Below, piece by piece: positions 45,110 to 54,823 of a stretch of DNA of 61,549 nucleotides. Under the pieces are notes generated by a model. It was not told the origin of the DNA, did no database searches, and saw nothing but the letters and a program-made list of their open reading frames with translations. The DNA is taken from assembly GCA_019242475.1 (NCBI GenBank), contig JAFAVK010000005.1:1-61549 (forward strand), in the 5' to 3' direction. A program made the translations under genes and the position numbers. This DNA is from Acidobacteriota bacterium (GTDB taxonomy: Bacteria; Acidobacteriota; Blastocatellia; Pyrinomonadales; Pyrinomonadaceae). Within the stretch, counting starts at the first letter, position 1. Each line of letters begins with the position of its first letter.

Positions 45110-45181
45110 AGATGTCAGACGCCGGATGTCGGATGCTAGTTTGAGCTTTAACTGACATCCGGCATCCGACATCTGTTTTTT
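45110..45181 (+). terminator. Inverted repeat and terminator after the yggX-like gene
   Basis: Two near-complementary arms built on GATGTCGG-type 7-bp units (about 45110-45133 and 45152-45174) are followed directly by a T-run (45176-45181). It ends the radical SAM-Bcp-YggX operon. It belongs to the heptad palindrome family described in the findings. Confidence 0.75.
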
Positions 45182-45341
45182 CTCTTGTCCTGCCCCCGCC
45201 CCCGGCGTTAGAATCGCGCAAGTTTTCAAGCCCTACAATTCGCCCGAGGCTCTAGAGGGGGCGGCCGCCCGCGCGACACGCCCCGGCGGGCGCTTGCTCG
45301 GGCGCGGGTCAACTTTAAGGGGATAATTCCCGGGAGAACGT

Positions 45342-45884
45342 ATGAGGAGTAAAACGATCCTTTCGATTCTGGGCGGTGCGGCCTTCTGCCTGGCGGCGGC
45401 GGGCTGCAACCCGGACAACAACACCAACACGGCCAACGCGAACGCCAACCGCGCGGCCAACGCCAACGCCACGGCGACTCCCGTGGCCGCGTCCACGCCC
45501 GCCGGCAGCGCCTACAACCGCAACTACAACTCGAAGGAAGAGTACAAGAAGGACGAGGCCAACTACCGCGCCGAGGCCAAGAACAAGAACGAGTCCATCG
45601 GCCAGGGGCTCGAAGACGGCTGGATTCACCTCAAGGTGCGCGCCGCGCTCGCGGCCGTCAACGACCTGAGGGACTCGACCATCAACGTGGACGTGGACAA
45701 CAACGTCGTCACGCTCCGCGGCTCGGTCGCCAACGCCGCCTCGAAGAAGGCGGCCGAGGACGCCGCCAAGAAGGTCGATGGCGTCAAGAGCGTCACCGAC
45801 AAGCTCGAAGTCAAGCCCAGCGGCTCGGCTAACGCGAACGCCAACGCCAAGAGCGCGAACGCCAACACCAACGCGAAGAAGTAG
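45342..45884 (+). CDS. BON-domain lipoprotein
   Basis: The 180-residue protein has a lipoprotein signal peptide with the lipobox 'LAAAGC' (C22). Asn/Ala-rich low-complexity stretches ('NTNTANANANRAANANAT' and 'ANANANAKSANANTNAKK') flank the body. The BON domain (about 93-165) shows 'LEDGWIHLKVRAALAAVNDL', 'INVDVDNNVVTLRGSVAN' and 'VDGVKSVTDKLEV', the usual beta-alpha pattern with its G-x-V turns. It would sit in the outer membrane or face the periplasm and contribute to envelope stability. It stands alone, after a terminator and before a palindrome. Confidence 0.88.
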   Translation: MRSKTILSILGGAAFCLAAAGCNPDNNTNTANANANRAANANATATPVAASTPAGSAYNRNYNSKEEYKKDEANYRAEAKNKNESIGQGLEDGWIHLKVRAALAAVNDLRDSTINVDVDNNVVTLRGSVANAASKKAAEDAAKKVDGVKSVTDKLEVKPSGSANANANAKSANANTNAKK

Positions 45885-45983
45885 GAGAAGGCAAAGGGCA
45901 AGAGGCAAGAGGCAAAAATAAAAGCAGTGCTGCGCGCGCGGCGCGTTCTCACTTTTGCCTTTTGCCTCTTGCCTCTTGCCTTC
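45885..45983. repeat. Heptad palindrome (GGCAAGA/GGCAAAA type)
   Basis: The left arm (about 45887-45923) consists of GGCAAAG/GGCAAGA-type units and the right arm (about 45951-45983) is its near-complement, with a GC-rich loop. It follows the BON lipoprotein gene and is probably also its terminator. Confidence 0.75.
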
Positions 45984-46223
45984 CCCCGGAGGGCGCTGAA
46001 ACTTTTCCCCCGCCGTCCCCGTAGCTACGCGCGCGCAGTCACAGTCAGGCGGCAGAGCGGCGCACGGCACTCCCGGCCAACACGGCCGGCGTGCGCCGGG
46101 CCTCCCGTGAGGCGGCGCGCACTTCCAGTCTTAACCGTTAAAAATTTAGACGCGCTTCTCGGACGGCCACAGGTGCGGGCCGGGGCGCGCGGGTCTTCCC
46201 CGGACGGGGCAGGAAACCACCTT
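45984..46223. other. Leader of the amidohydrolase operon
   Basis: No gene is supported here. A longer upstream extension of the amidohydrolase frame runs through the palindrome and is spurious, because the ATG at 46224 opens directly into a signal peptide. Confidence 0.4.
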
Positions 46224-48290
46224 ATGCGACACTCCCAGTTTAGAACGCTCGCGGCGCTCGCGGCCGCGCTCCTCTCGGCCGCCGCGTGGGCCTGGGCGCC
46301 CGCGGGCGCGCAGCGCAGGCCGGGCGGCGGCGTGGACGTTTACGCCATCACGAACGCGCGCGTCGTCACGGTCTCCGGCCCCGTCATCGAGCGCGGCACG
46401 GTCGTCATCCGCGACGGGCTCATCGCGGCCGTCGGCGCGGGCGCCACGGCGCCGCCCGACGCGCGCACCATCGACGGCACGGGCCTCACGGTCTACCCCG
46501 GCCTCATCGACGCCAGCACCACGCTCGCCATCCCGCGCCCGACGCTCTCGCCCACGACGGGCGGAGGCGGGGGCGGGTTCGCCGGACTCTTCGGCCGGAC
46601 TGAGCCCTCCGCCGTCTCGCCGAACTCGACGCAGCTGCCGGGCTTGCAACCCGAAATCCTCGCCTCCGACATCATCCGGCCGGGCGGCCCCGAGATCGAG
46701 GCGGCGCGCGCCGCGGGCATCACGGCCGCGCAGACCGCGCCGCGCGGCAACGTCTTCCTCGGCCAGTCGGCCGTCATCAACCTCGCCGGCGACACGCCGC
46801 AGCAGATGATCGTCCGCACGCCCGTCGCACTCTACGTCGGCCTGAACCCCATCGGGCAGGGGCAGTACCCCGGCTCCCTGATGGGCGTCTTCGCCTCCGT
46901 CCGGCAGATGCTCCTCGACGCGCGCCGCTTCCGCGAGGCCAACGAAATCTACGAGCGCAGCCCGAGGGGCTTGCGCAGGCCCGAGCAGGACAAGTCGCTC
47001 GCCGCCCTGCTGCCCGTCCTCTCGCGGCAGATGCCGGTCGTGATGCAGGCCGACCGCGTGCGCGAGATCGAAAGGGCTTTGGATTTGGCGCAGGAGTTCA
47101 ACCTCAACCTCGTCATCAACGGCGGGCTCGAAGCCGACCGCCTGGCCGCGCGCCTGAAGGCCGCGAACGTCCCCGTCCTGCTCTCGCTCAACTTCCCGCG
47201 CCGCACGGCCGCCGCCTCCGCGGAGGCAGACCCCGAGCCCCTGCGCATCCTGCGCGAGAGAGTCGAAGCGCCGAAGACCGCCGGCCGTCTCGCCGCCGCG
47301 GGCGTCCGCTTCGCCTTCCAGTCGGGCGGCATGACGACGATGAGCGACTACCTCGCCAACGCCTCGCGGGCGGTCGAGGCCGGGCTCGCGCGCGACGAGG
47401 CCGTCCGGGCTTTGACCTTGAGGCCGGCGGAGATTCTCGGCGTCTCACAACAGCTCGGCTCAATCGAGGTCGGCAAGATCGCCAACCTGACCGTGACGCG
47501 CGGCGACCTCTTCGACAAGAACCGCCGGGTCACACATCTCTTCATCGACGGCCGGCAGGTCGAGCTGCGGCCCGCGGCCGCCGCGACGGGCGGCGCCGCC
47601 AACGCCTCGGGCACGTGGACGCTCAACGTCAACCTCGGCGGCTCGGGCAACGAGCGGCAGGAGCTTTCGGCGACGCTCACGCTCCAACAGCAGGGCGAGC
47701 GCCTGACCGGCTCGCTGCAAGGTCAGCTCGGCTCGGGCACCATCGCCAGCGGGACTCTGGTCGGCTCTGACATCAACTTCACCGTGCCCATCACGCTGCC
47801 CGCGCCCGCGAGCCAGACGACCGACGCCATCTTCGTCGGCACCGTCAACGGGGGCGAGATGCGCGGCACCGTGCAGGTCGTCGGCCGCGGCCCCGGCACG
47901 TTCACGGGCACGCGCGCCGGAGGCCCGCCCGCGGGCGGGGGGGGCGGCGCGGCGCCTCCGCCAGGCGGCGGGGCTCGGACTCCCGCGGCCGGCACGCTCA
48001 CGGGCACCTGGAACGTCACGACGAGCGCCGGCTCGCAGCAGATACCCGGCACGCTCACGCTCCAGCAGCAGGGCACGCGCCTGACCGGCCGCGTCGAGAC
48101 GCCCTTCGGCACGGCCGACATCACGGACGGCTCGGTCACGGGCGACAGCTTCCGCGTCGCCACGACGCTCAGCATCGAGGGGCAGAGCACCGACCTCACC
48201 TTCGAGGGCACGGTCAACGGCAACCAGTTGAGCGGCACCGTCACCTCCGCGCGCGGCTCCTTCCCGTTCAGCGGCACGCGCACGCCTTAG
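46224..48290 (+). CDS. Secreted amidohydrolase paralogue 1 (metal motif lost)
   Basis: The ATG at 46224 is chosen because a signal peptide follows ('[19 protein letters not shown]'). The 688 residues start with an amidohydrolase fold: '[20 protein letters not shown]', then '[12 protein letters not shown]' where the family has 'GxIDxHxH'. Here S98 and T100 replace the two metal His. Later blocks are kept: '[20 protein letters not shown]', then '[11 protein letters not shown]'. The C-terminus carries two homologous beta-rich modules ('[11 protein letters not shown]...[14 protein letters not shown]' and '[10 protein letters not shown]...[14 protein letters not shown]') separated by a Gly/Pro linker. 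It is probably non-catalytic or uses other ligands. It heads a three-gene operon. Confidence 0.82.
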   Translation: MRHSQFRTLAALAAALLSAAAWAWAPAGAQRRPGGGVDVYAITNARVVTVSGPVIERGTVVIRDGLIAAVGAGATAPPDARTIDGTGLTVYPGLIDASTTLAIPRPTLSPTTGGGGGGFAGLFGRTEPSAVSPNSTQLPGLQPEILASDIIRPGGPEIEAARAAGITAAQTAPRGNVFLGQSAVINLAGDTPQQMIVRTPVALYVGLNPIGQGQYPGSLMGVFASVRQMLLDARRFREANEIYERSPRGLRRPEQDKSLAALLPVLSRQMPVVMQADRVREIERALDLAQEFNLNLVINGGLEADRLAARLKAANVPVLLSLNFPRRTAAASAEADPEPLRILRERVEAPKTAGRLAAAGVRFAFQSGGMTTMSDYLANASRAVEAGLARDEAVRALTLRPAEILGVSQQLGSIEVGKIANLTVTRGDLFDKNRRVTHLFIDGRQVELRPAAAATGGAANASGTWTLNVNLGGSGNERQELSATLTLQQQGERLTGSLQGQLGSGTIASGTLVGSDINFTVPITLPAPASQTTDAIFVGTVNGGEMRGTVQVVGRGPGTFTGTRAGGPPAGGGGGAAPPPGGGARTPAAGTLTGTWNVTTSAGSQQIPGTLTLQQQGTRLTGRVETPFGTADITDGSVTGDSFRVATTLSIEGQSTDLTFEGTVNGNQLSGTVTSARGSFPFSGTRTP

Positions 48291-48297
48291 AGGCGTT

Positions 48298-48358
48298 GAT
48301 GAGTGATGAGTGATGAGTGGGCTCTTTACTCATCACTCATCACTCATCACTCATCACT
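48298..48358. repeat. Heptad palindrome (TGATGAG type) inside the amidohydrolase operon
   Basis: Three GATGAGT units (48298-48319) face four inverted units (48328-48358), giving a 21-bp perfect stem. It lies between amidohydrolases 1 and 2, where it could attenuate downstream expression. An identical right arm occurs near 59270-59300. Confidence 0.85.
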
Positions 48359-48375
48359 TCTTTCGGAGAAAGATA

Positions 48376-49860
48376 ATGAAGAGACTTTTGACGCTCGCAA
48401 TCTTATTCATGGTGGCCGGCGTGTCCGCCGAGGCGCAGACGCGGGGGCGCGGGGGCGGCGGCCAGCCGCGCGCGGCGGCGGAGCCCGCGGCGCCCACGGC
48501 GCCCGCGGCGGCGCAGGACACCCTGATCCGCAACGCGACCGTGCTGACCGTCTCGCACGGGACGCTCAACGGGACGGACGTGCTTTTGCACGGCGGCAAG
48601 ATCACGGCGGTCGGGCAGAACCTGAAGGCGCCCGACGGCGCGCGCGTCATCGACGGGACGGGGAAGTTCGTCCTGCCCGGCATCATCGACGCGCACTCGC
48701 ACTCGATGATGGACGGTTCGGTCAACGAGTGCACGCGCTCGGTCACCTCGATGGCGAACACGCGCGACATCCTCAACCCGACGGCCGTTGACATCTACCG
48801 CGAGCTGGCCGGCGGCACGACCGCCGCCCTGCTGCTGCACGGCTCCTGCAACTCCATCGGCGGGTTGAGCACGACGGTCAAGTTAAAGTGGGGACACCCG
48901 GCCGCGGACTATCCCGTCCCCGGCGCGCCGCCGGGCATCAAGTTCGCGCTCGGCGAGAACCCGAAGCGCTCGAACTTCAACGTGCCCGGCCTCCAGCCGC
49001 GCTACCCCGCCACGCGCATGGGCGTCGAGGAGACCATCCGCGACGCCTTCGTGCGCGCGCGCGACTACAAGCGGGACTGGGACGACTACCGCGCGGCAGT
49101 CGCGCGCGGCGAGAAGAACGTCATCCCGCCGCGGAGAGATTTAGAGCTTGACCCTCTGGTCGAGGTGCTCGAAGGCAAGCGCTTCGTCCACTCGCACTGC
49201 TACCGCGCCGACGAGATTCTGATGCTCATCGGCATCGCCGACGAGTTCGGCTTCAAAGTCCGCACGTTCCAGCACGTCCTCGAAGGCTACAAGGTGGCGG
49301 GTGAGATCGCGCGCCACGGCGCGATGGCCTCGACCTTCACGGACTTCTGGGGCTACAAGATGGAGGCGTACGACGCCATCGCCTACAACGCCGCGGTGCT
49401 GGTGCGCCACGGCGTCGTGACCTCGGTCAACTCCGACTCCGACGAGCGCGCGCGCCGCCTCAACATCGAGGCCGCGAAGACGATGCGCTACGGCGGGCTC
49501 TCGGAAGAGGAGGCGCTGAAGCTCGTCACCCTCAACCCGGCCATCCAGCTCGGCATCGACAAGCACATGGGTTCCATCGACGTGGGCAAGGACGCCGACG
49601 TGGTCGTCTGGAGCGCGCACCCCTTCTCGGTCTACGCGCACCCCGAGCAGACCTTCGTGGACGGTGAGTTGTTGTTTGACAGGCAAGCCGACATCGCCCG
49701 CCGCCCGCAGCTCGAAGCCGAGCGCAAGGCGCTCGAAGCGGCCGACGCGAACCGCGCGCCCGCCGCGGGCGGCACCCCGCCGCGCACGCCACCCTCCGTG
49801 CGCCGCGCCTACACCGACGACGACGACGTGCAGGACGTGCAGGAGGATAACCAGAGATGA
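48376..49860 (+). CDS. Secreted amidohydrolase paralogue 2 (metal site intact)
   Basis: The ATG at 48376 follows GGAG and a signal peptide ('[17 protein letters not shown]'); an earlier ATG at 48310 lies in the palindrome and is rejected. The 494-residue protein has '[14 protein letters not shown]' with H107 and H109, then '[10 protein letters not shown]', '[10 protein letters not shown]' and 'VNSDSDE', which supply the other His and Asp ligands. This is a full imidazolonepropionase-type metal site. The C-terminus ends in an Ala/Arg-rich and Asp-rich tail. It would hydrolyse a C-N bond of an unknown substrate in the periplasm. The stop overlaps the start of paralogue 3 (ATGA). Confidence 0.9.
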   Translation: MKRLLTLAILFMVAGVSAEAQTRGRGGGGQPRAAAEPAAPTAPAAAQDTLIRNATVLTVSHGTLNGTDVLLHGGKITAVGQNLKAPDGARVIDGTGKFVLPGIIDAHSHSMMDGSVNECTRSVTSMANTRDILNPTAVDIYRELAGGTTAALLLHGSCNSIGGLSTTVKLKWGHPAADYPVPGAPPGIKFALGENPKRSNFNVPGLQPRYPATRMGVEETIRDAFVRARDYKRDWDDYRAAVARGEKNVIPPRRDLELDPLVEVLEGKRFVHSHCYRADEILMLIGIADEFGFKVRTFQHVLEGYKVAGEIARHGAMASTFTDFWGYKMEAYDAIAYNAAVLVRHGVVTSVNSDSDERARRLNIEAAKTMRYGGLSEEEALKLVTLNPAIQLGIDKHMGSIDVGKDADVVVWSAHPFSVYAHPEQTFVDGELLFDRQADIARRPQLEAERKALEAADANRAPAAGGTPPRTPPSVRRAYTDDDDVQDVQEDNQR

Positions 49861-51218
49861 AGACTCGACGATTCTCGTCCTTGAACGTCACGCTGCTCGC
49901 CGCCGCCCTCTGCCTGCTCTCTTCGACGGCGCGCGCGCAGGACACCGACCGCACAGACCCTTCGATGACGAACACGCCGCCGCCGACCTACGTCATCCGC
50001 GGCGCGCACGTCGTCACCGTCTCGGGCGCCGCCCTCGACAACGCGACGGTCGTCATCGAGGGCGGGCGCATCAGCGCCGTCGGCGCGAACGTCACGGCCC
50101 CCGCGGGCGCGCAGACGATTGACGCGAGCGGCCTCTGGGTCTACCCCGGCATGATCGACGCGGGGACGAACATGGGTCTCGCGGAGGTCGAGTCGGGCGC
50201 GCCCGGCACCATCGACACGCAGGAGCTGGGCGACATGAACCCGAACGTCGCCGTCTTCTGGGCGATCAATCCTTCCAGCTCGCACATCGCCGTCACGCGC
50301 GTCGGGGGCGTGACCTCCGTGCTCTCGATGCCCTCGGGCGGGACGATCTCGGGGCAGGCGGCCTTCATCAACCTCGCCGGCACGAGCCCGCGCGAGATGG
50401 CCGTCGCGCCGCAGGCCGCGCTCGTCGTAGACTTCCCGCGCGTCGGCGGGGGCGGCGGCTTCGCGGCCTTCCTCGCCGCGCAGCAGGGCATCACGCAGGA
50501 CGCCCTCTCGCAGCGCGACCGCCGCATCGACGAGCTGCGCCGCATCTTCCGCGACGCCGAAGCCTACGGCCGCGCGCAGGACGCCTACGCCAAAGACCCG
50601 AAGTCCGTCCCGCGCCCTCCGACCGACTTGAAGCTCGCGGCGCTCGTGCCTTACGCGCGCGGCGAGCGGCCCGTGGTCTTCCGCGCCGAGCGCGAGCGCG
50701 ACATCCGCAACGCCGTCCGCTTCGCCGACGAGCTGAAGCTCAAGCCCGTCATCATCGGCGGCAGCGAGGCCTGGAAGGTCGCGCCGTTCCTGAAGGAGAG
50801 GAACGTGCCGGTCATCCTCGACAGCGTGCTCAACCTGCCGCTGCGCGAGGACGACCCGTACGACTCGCTCTTCGAGAACGCCGCGAAGTTGCAGGCGGCC
50901 GGGGTGCGCTTCTGCATCTCGACGGGCGACTCGGGCGCGCACGTCCGCGACCTGCCCTTCCACGCCGGCATGGCCGCCGCCTACGGGCTGCCCAAGGCCG
51001 AAGCGCTCAAGGCCGTCACGCTCTACCCGGCGCAGATTCTCGGCGTCGCCGACCGCCTCGGCTCGATCGAGCAGGGCAAGATCGCCAACCTCGTCGTCAC
51101 CGACGGCGACCTCCTCGAAGCGCGCACGAACATCCGCCACCTCTTCATCAACGGCCGCCAGATACCCCTGACGAGCCGCCACACGGTGCTCTACGACGAG
51201 TTCAAAGACCGAAAGTGA
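49857..51218 (+). CDS. Secreted amidohydrolase paralogue 3 (metal motif lost)
   Basis: The start overlaps the previous stop by 4 bp. The 453-residue protein has a signal peptide ('[17 protein letters not shown]') and the amidohydrolase plan: '[19 protein letters not shown]', then '[14 protein letters not shown]', where G103 and N105 stand in place of the two His of HxH, and later '[20 protein letters not shown]' and '[11 protein letters not shown]'. Like paralogue 1 it probably lacks the binuclear metal site. It lacks the two beta-modules of paralogue 1. The three products may form one hetero-oligomer in which paralogue 2 supplies the catalytic site (inference). Confidence 0.85.
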   Translation: MKTRRFSSLNVTLLAAALCLLSSTARAQDTDRTDPSMTNTPPPTYVIRGAHVVTVSGAALDNATVVIEGGRISAVGANVTAPAGAQTIDASGLWVYPGMIDAGTNMGLAEVESGAPGTIDTQELGDMNPNVAVFWAINPSSSHIAVTRVGGVTSVLSMPSGGTISGQAAFINLAGTSPREMAVAPQAALVVDFPRVGGGGGFAAFLAAQQGITQDALSQRDRRIDELRRIFRDAEAYGRAQDAYAKDPKSVPRPPTDLKLAALVPYARGERPVVFRAERERDIRNAVRFADELKLKPVIIGGSEAWKVAPFLKERNVPVILDSVLNLPLREDDPYDSLFENAAKLQAAGVRFCISTGDSGAHVRDLPFHAGMAAAYGLPKAEALKAVTLYPAQILGVADRLGSIEQGKIANLVVTDGDLLEARTNIRHLFINGRQIPLTSRHTVLYDEFKDRK

Positions 51219-51241
51219 GCAGCAAGCAGTTTGAAAGAGAC

Positions 51242-51275
51242 AGGGGCTCGCGTCATGATGACGCGAGCCCCTTTT
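51242..51275 (+). terminator. Intrinsic terminator of the amidohydrolase operon
   Basis: A perfect 14-bp stem (51242-51255 with 51259-51272) has a 3-nt loop and is followed by TTTT. It lies between the end of the operon and the convergent HepT gene. Confidence 0.88.
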
Positions 51276-51295
51276 AACTGCTCACCGATGCCCGC

Positions 51296-51643
51296 CTACT
51301 GCCCCCCGAATTCGCTCTTGAGAATTTCGAGCACCTGCCCTCTGAGCTGCGGCGCGTCCTGCGTGGCAGTCTCCCAGACGATTGACCAATCGACCACAAA
51401 GTACGCGTGGACGGCGATGTTGCGAAATCCCACGATGTCCGGCCACTCGACTTCGGGGTGACGCACGCGCAAGTCTTCAGAGACGCGCGCCGCCGCCTCG
51501 CCGATGACCGTCAACTTGTGGAGTACGGCGCTACGCAGGAGGTCGTCTTGCAGGAATGAATCGCGCCCGCGCCCGGAAAGGAACGCAGCGATGGACTCGG
51601 CCGCCTCGACTATGTCTGAGAGGTATAGGTCGTCACGCCGCAT
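51296..51643 (-). CDS. hepT: HepT-family RNase toxin
   Basis: The 115-residue helical protein ends its core with 'RNIAVHAY', the R-x4-H-x-Y signature (R74, H79, Y81) of the HEPN RNase toxins of the HepT/MntA system. Preceding blocks 'KLTVIGEAAARVSEDL' and 'WPDIVGFRN' are typical. The toxin is expected to cleave RNA when not neutralised. The gene overlaps the end of the MntA gene by 11 bp, so the antitoxin is made first. Confidence 0.93.
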   Translation of the reverse strand: MRRDDLYLSDIVEAAESIAAFLSGRGRDSFLQDDLLRSAVLHKLTVIGEAAARVSEDLRVRHPEVEWPDIVGFRNIAVHAYFVVDWSIVWETATQDAPQLRGQVLEILKSEFGGQ

Positions 51644-51932
51644 AGATGACTCGGGCGCTCTCGAGTACCGACTGCCTGATCTTTTCTTTCAAACCCGGCT
51701 TGGGCACGAGGTCAACGCGGCGGCCGAGAAGCGCCGACAGTTCGCGCTGCATCTTCGAGAGCGTCACGAACCCGACGCGGGCCGAGGGCTCGAACTCGAC
51801 CAGGATGTCCAGGTCGCTGTCAGGCCGGAAGTCTTCGCGTAATGACGAGCCGAACAGAGACAACTCCCGCACGCGGTAGCGCCGGCAGAACTCTCCAAGC
51901 CGTTCTTCAGATACTTCGACTGCGGCCCGCAT
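51633..51932 (-). CDS. mntA: MntA-family nucleotidyltransferase antitoxin
   Basis: The ATG at 51932 is chosen with GGGAAGG just upstream; a long N-terminal extension in the frame is unlikely. The 99 residues hold the minimal nucleotidyltransferase motif 'FGSSLREDFRPDSDLDILVE', with G28-S29 and D40-x-D42. MntA antitoxins neutralise HepT by adding AMP groups to its catalytic tyrosine. The overlap with hepT and the order MntA-HepT are as expected for this toxin-antitoxin pair. Confidence 0.92.
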   Translation of the reverse strand: MRAAVEVSEERLGEFCRRYRVRELSLFGSSLREDFRPDSDLDILVEFEPSARVGFVTLSKMQRELSALLGRRVDLVPKPGLKEKIRQSVLESARVIYAA

Positions 51933-52177
51933 ACCTTCCCTCTCCTGCCGGGAGTATAGCTTAGATTCCGTCCCCGCAGTCTTTTTTACAACCCCCTCGC
52001 AAGCGAATCGCAACCAACGGCGCACCCGTTTCCGCATATCGTCTTCCCGAACAGTTAAAATCACTGCCCCGACAACCCGACAAGTGTCTGGAAAGCGCCT
52101 CGCCGTAGGACTCACGCCGTTGTCTTAAGGTCGCAGTGAAAATCAGATTCCGGTAGTTGGAGGGAGAGGATTAGATC

Positions 52178-53203
52178 ATGAAGACTTCCAGGACACTACG
52201 CACCTTCGTGGCGGCTTCTGCACTGGCGCTCGCCTGCGCGCCCGCCGTCGTGGCGCAGGACACGCAGAACAACGCGCACACTTCCAACGTCGTCTCGGGC
52301 CAGAAGACCAAGCTCAAGGGCGCCGTCGTGCGCCGCGACGCGGACTCCTTCGTCGTGCAGGACGACACGACCGGCGCGCAGACGACCGTCGTGCTGAACG
52401 ACCGCACCAGCGTCAAGACCAAGGGCGGGGCCTTCGGCGGCGGGACGAAGTACGCTTTGACGACCGTCACGCGCGGCCTCCACGTCGAGGTCGAGGGCGT
52501 CGGCGACTCTTCGGGTAATCTCGTCGCCGACAAGGTGCGCTTCACCGACGCCGACCTGCGCGCGGCGCGCACGCTCGAAGCCAACATCGTGCCCGTCGAG
52601 GGCCGCATCGGCACGGCCGAGACGCGCGTCGGCGAGGTCGAGCAGAACGCGCAGCGCATGTCGGGCCAGCTGGACGAGCTGGCGGCCGTCTCGAACGCCG
52701 CGGCCGGCGGCGCCGTCGCCGCGCAGGAGCAGGCCGACAAGGCCGTCCAGGGCGTCCAGGTCGCCAACGAGCGCATCAGCAACATCGACGACTACACGCC
52801 CGAGCAAAGCATCAAGATCAACTTCAAGCTGCGCAGCGCGGTGCTGACGCCCGAGGCCAAGGCTTCGCTCGACCAGGTCGCCGAGTACGCGAAGAACGCG
52901 AAGGGCTACCTGATCGAAGTCACGGGCTACGCCTACGAGTCGCGCAACGCGAACGCCAACCAGCAGCTGAGCTCGCAGCGCGCCGAGTCGGTCGTGCGCT
53001 ACCTCGTCGAGAACCACAACGTGCCGCTGCGCCGCATCCTGACGCCGTTCGGCTACGGCGCGAAGAACGCGCTCAACGGCAATAAGACGCGCGACGAGCG
53101 CGCCGAGAACCGCCGCGCCGAAATCCGCGTCCTCGTCAACCGCGGCCTTACGGGCGCGCCCGGCGACGGCACCAAGATTTCCGCCGCCACGAGCCCGGAG
53201 TAG
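52178..53203 (+). CDS. OmpA-family outer-membrane protein, paralogue 2
   Basis: The 341-residue protein has a signal peptide ('FVAASALALACAPAVVAQ') and is closely similar along its length to the protein at 5248-6282. It has 'KLKGAVVRRDADSFVVQDD', 'VVLNDRTSVKTKGGAF', the heptad linker 'VGEVEQNAQRMSGQLDELAA' and the OmpA domain with 'FKLRSAVLTPEAKASLDQVA', 'RAESVVRYLVENHNVPLRRI'. It would anchor to peptidoglycan from the outer membrane. The GAGG-type ribosome binding site precedes the ATG. A large heptad palindrome starts at its stop codon. Confidence 0.9.
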   Translation: MKTSRTLRTFVAASALALACAPAVVAQDTQNNAHTSNVVSGQKTKLKGAVVRRDADSFVVQDDTTGAQTTVVLNDRTSVKTKGGAFGGGTKYALTTVTRGLHVEVEGVGDSSGNLVADKVRFTDADLRAARTLEANIVPVEGRIGTAETRVGEVEQNAQRMSGQLDELAAVSNAAAGGAVAAQEQADKAVQGVQVANERISNIDDYTPEQSIKINFKLRSAVLTPEAKASLDQVAEYAKNAKGYLIEVTGYAYESRNANANQQLSSQRAESVVRYLVENHNVPLRRILTPFGYGAKNALNGNKTRDERAENRRAEIRVLVNRGLTGAPGDGTKISAATSPE

Positions 53204-53314
53204 AAGGCAAAAGCCGAACTTCAAAAGGCAAAAGTGAAGGAGGACGAGGGCCACGCGGCTTCTCGTCCTCCTTCACTTTTGCCTTTTGCCTTTTGAAGTT
53301 CGGCTTTTGCCTTC
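53203..53314. repeat. Long palindrome with unequal heptad arms
   Basis: The left arm (53203-53248, 46 nt) and the right arm (53262-53314, 53 nt) are complementary throughout, except that the right arm has one extra GGCAAAA unit. The loop is 13 nt. It lies between the converging OmpA paralogue and the serine protease and can serve as terminator for both. Confidence 0.9.
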
Positions 53315-53316
53315 CC

Positions 53317-54081
53317 TCACGGCAGCGCGACGAAGCCGCTCAGGAAGTTGCGGGCCGAGGCGGTGTCGGTTCTGTAGATGACGTTCGTCGATTTACAGAG
53401 CGCGTCGCCGGTGATGGTCGTGCCGGCGATGATGTTCGTCTCGGAGGCGCCCGCGCCGAGGAAGTTGGGGCCGCCCGAGTCGCCGTAGCAGGCGCCGCCG
53501 TCGTCGTGCGCGGGGTTCTGCGACAGGCGCAGCCACGCCGGGTTGAGCGAATTGAACGACGCCACCGCGAACTCGCGCGTGTCGAGGTACGCGATGACGG
53601 GGCCGCCCGGCTGGTTCACCGGCTCCTGCCCGCCGTAGCCGACGACCGTGAACTTCTGGCTCTGGACGCCCTGCAAAGAGTCGAGTTGCCCCGCCGCCGG
53701 CAGGCGCGCGGGCGTGATGTTGTTGATCGGCTTGTCGAAGACGACGACGGCGATGTCGTGCGGGTCGGAATGCGTCTGGTTGTACTGCGGGTCGAAGTAG
53801 AAGGTGCCGGCGTAGAGCTTCGACTTCGAGGAGAACTTCGGGTCGAAGGTGACGTAGACGCGCGAGGTGCCGACGTTACAGTGCGCCGCGGTGAGGAAGA
53901 CGGTCGGGGAGATGAGCGTGCCGGAGCAGTAGGGGAAAGTCCCCGACGAGAACGTGCCGACGAGCGCGCCGACCTCCGGGTGGCGGTTGCCGTCGAACTG
54001 TCCGTAGGTGATGGCGAGCGCCGTCAGGGCGCACGCGGACGCGATGAGGAGGACGAGGGCCGTCTGCCTGAGCTTAAACAT
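53317..54081 (-). CDS. Secreted trypsin-like serine protease
   Basis: The ATG at 54081 follows AAGGAG by 9 nt; a TTG six codons earlier lies in the ribosome binding site region and is rejected. The 254-residue protein has a signal peptide ('ALVLLIASACALTALA'). The S1 catalytic triad is complete: H67 in 'FLTAAHCNV', D109 in 'DPHDIAVVVF' and S202 in 'CYGDSGGPNF'. Position 'YCSGTLISPTVFLT' matches the N-terminal barrel. It is exported and may act in the periplasm or outside. It is short for the family, with no extra domains. Confidence 0.92.
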   Translation of the reverse strand: MFKLRQTALVLLIASACALTALAITYGQFDGNRHPEVGALVGTFSSGTFPYCSGTLISPTVFLTAAHCNVGTSRVYVTFDPKFSSKSKLYAGTFYFDPQYNQTHSDPHDIAVVVFDKPINNITPARLPAAGQLDSLQGVQSQKFTVVGYGGQEPVNQPGGPVIAYLDTREFAVASFNSLNPAWLRLSQNPAHDDGGACYGDSGGPNFLGAGASETNIIAGTTITGDALCKSTNVIYRTDTASARNFLSGFVALP

Positions 54082-54364
54082 CTTGCGGGTCTCCTTCAAG
54101 ACGAATCTCTGTCTGTCGTGTGGGTTCTAAACGGATGCGGGCGTTCACGTCGGGGGAAACGCGCATTCGGCGCACGGTTCCGCCGAAGGATTCTGAGAAC
54201 TGTGCGGGAGAGGCTATTCGAAGAGAAGTCAAAAGGCAAAAGGCCGTGAATCGTGAACCGTAAACCGTGACAAGATTAATGCAGGTTTTATCTTGTCACG
54301 GTTTACGGTTCACGATTCACGGTTCTTTCTTGTCACGGTTCACGGTTCACGCCGCCTCACTGCC
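54082..54364. other. Intergenic region with a perfect palindrome
   Basis: This 283-bp stretch contains the palindrome at 54244-54351, and upstream of it a relic of the GGCAAAA motif (54231-54242). No gene is supported. Confidence 0.5.
54244..54351. repeat. Heptad palindrome (CGTGAAC type), with a partial third copy
   Basis: The arms 54244-54276 and 54290-54322 are perfectly complementary over 33 bp and are built of CGTGAAT/CGTGAAC/CGTAAAC units. A third, partial inverted copy follows at 54328-54351. It lies between the divergently oriented protease and the zinc-motif protein genes. Confidence 0.9.
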
Positions 54365-54823
54365 TCACCCCGGCACGACCAGCTTCGAAGGGGGCAGCAT
54401 GGCGGGCTTGCCGCGGTGCTGCCAGCAGCGGCCGGGGCCGCGCACGCGCCGCTGGCACGGCGTCCCCTTCTTCGTCCGCGCGCCGCAGATGTAGACGACC
54501 TCTTCGGGGTCGGTCGGCCGCTCGTTCGCCGCCCCGTCCGGGCCGTAAGCAGGCTCCGGTTTGGCGGGCGCGGGCGTGGGCCGGGGCGGCGCAGGGGCCT
54601 GCGCGCCGCGCTCCAGGACGAGCGGCGGGGGCGCGGGTCTCGACAGTCTGCCGAGCAGAAACCCCGGCAGGAAAAGGGCCGACGCCAGTAGCAGCGCCAG
54701 CTTCAAACCCGCCCGCCGGAAGCGTGGCGCGCACGTCGTACAGAAGCGGCGACTCGTCCACACGCGCCAACGCGTGCGCCCTGCGGGCTCGCCGCACTCG
54801 CAACAGAATTTCGGCTTGTACAA
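54365..54823 (-). CDS. Zinc-motif membrane protein
   Basis: The 152-residue protein has a CxxC...CxxC ribbon at the N-terminus ('FCCECGEP' and 'FCTTCAPR') and one membrane helix (about 38-58, 'LKLALLLASALFLPGFLLG'). A Pro-rich linker leads to a C-terminal 'CGARTKKGTPCQRRV' and 'GRCWQHRG', a C-x8-C...C-x2-H zinc-binding motif found in several uncharacterised and phage-related proteins. Function is unknown; a membrane-tethered nucleic acid or protein binder is possible. Confidence 0.7.
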   Translation of the reverse strand: MYKPKFCCECGEPAGRTRWRVWTSRRFCTTCAPRFRRAGLKLALLLASALFLPGFLLGRLSRPAPPPLVLERGAQAPAPPRPTPAPAKPEPAYGPDGAANERPTDPEEVVYICGARTKKGTPCQRRVRGPGRCWQHRGKPAMLPPSKLVVPG

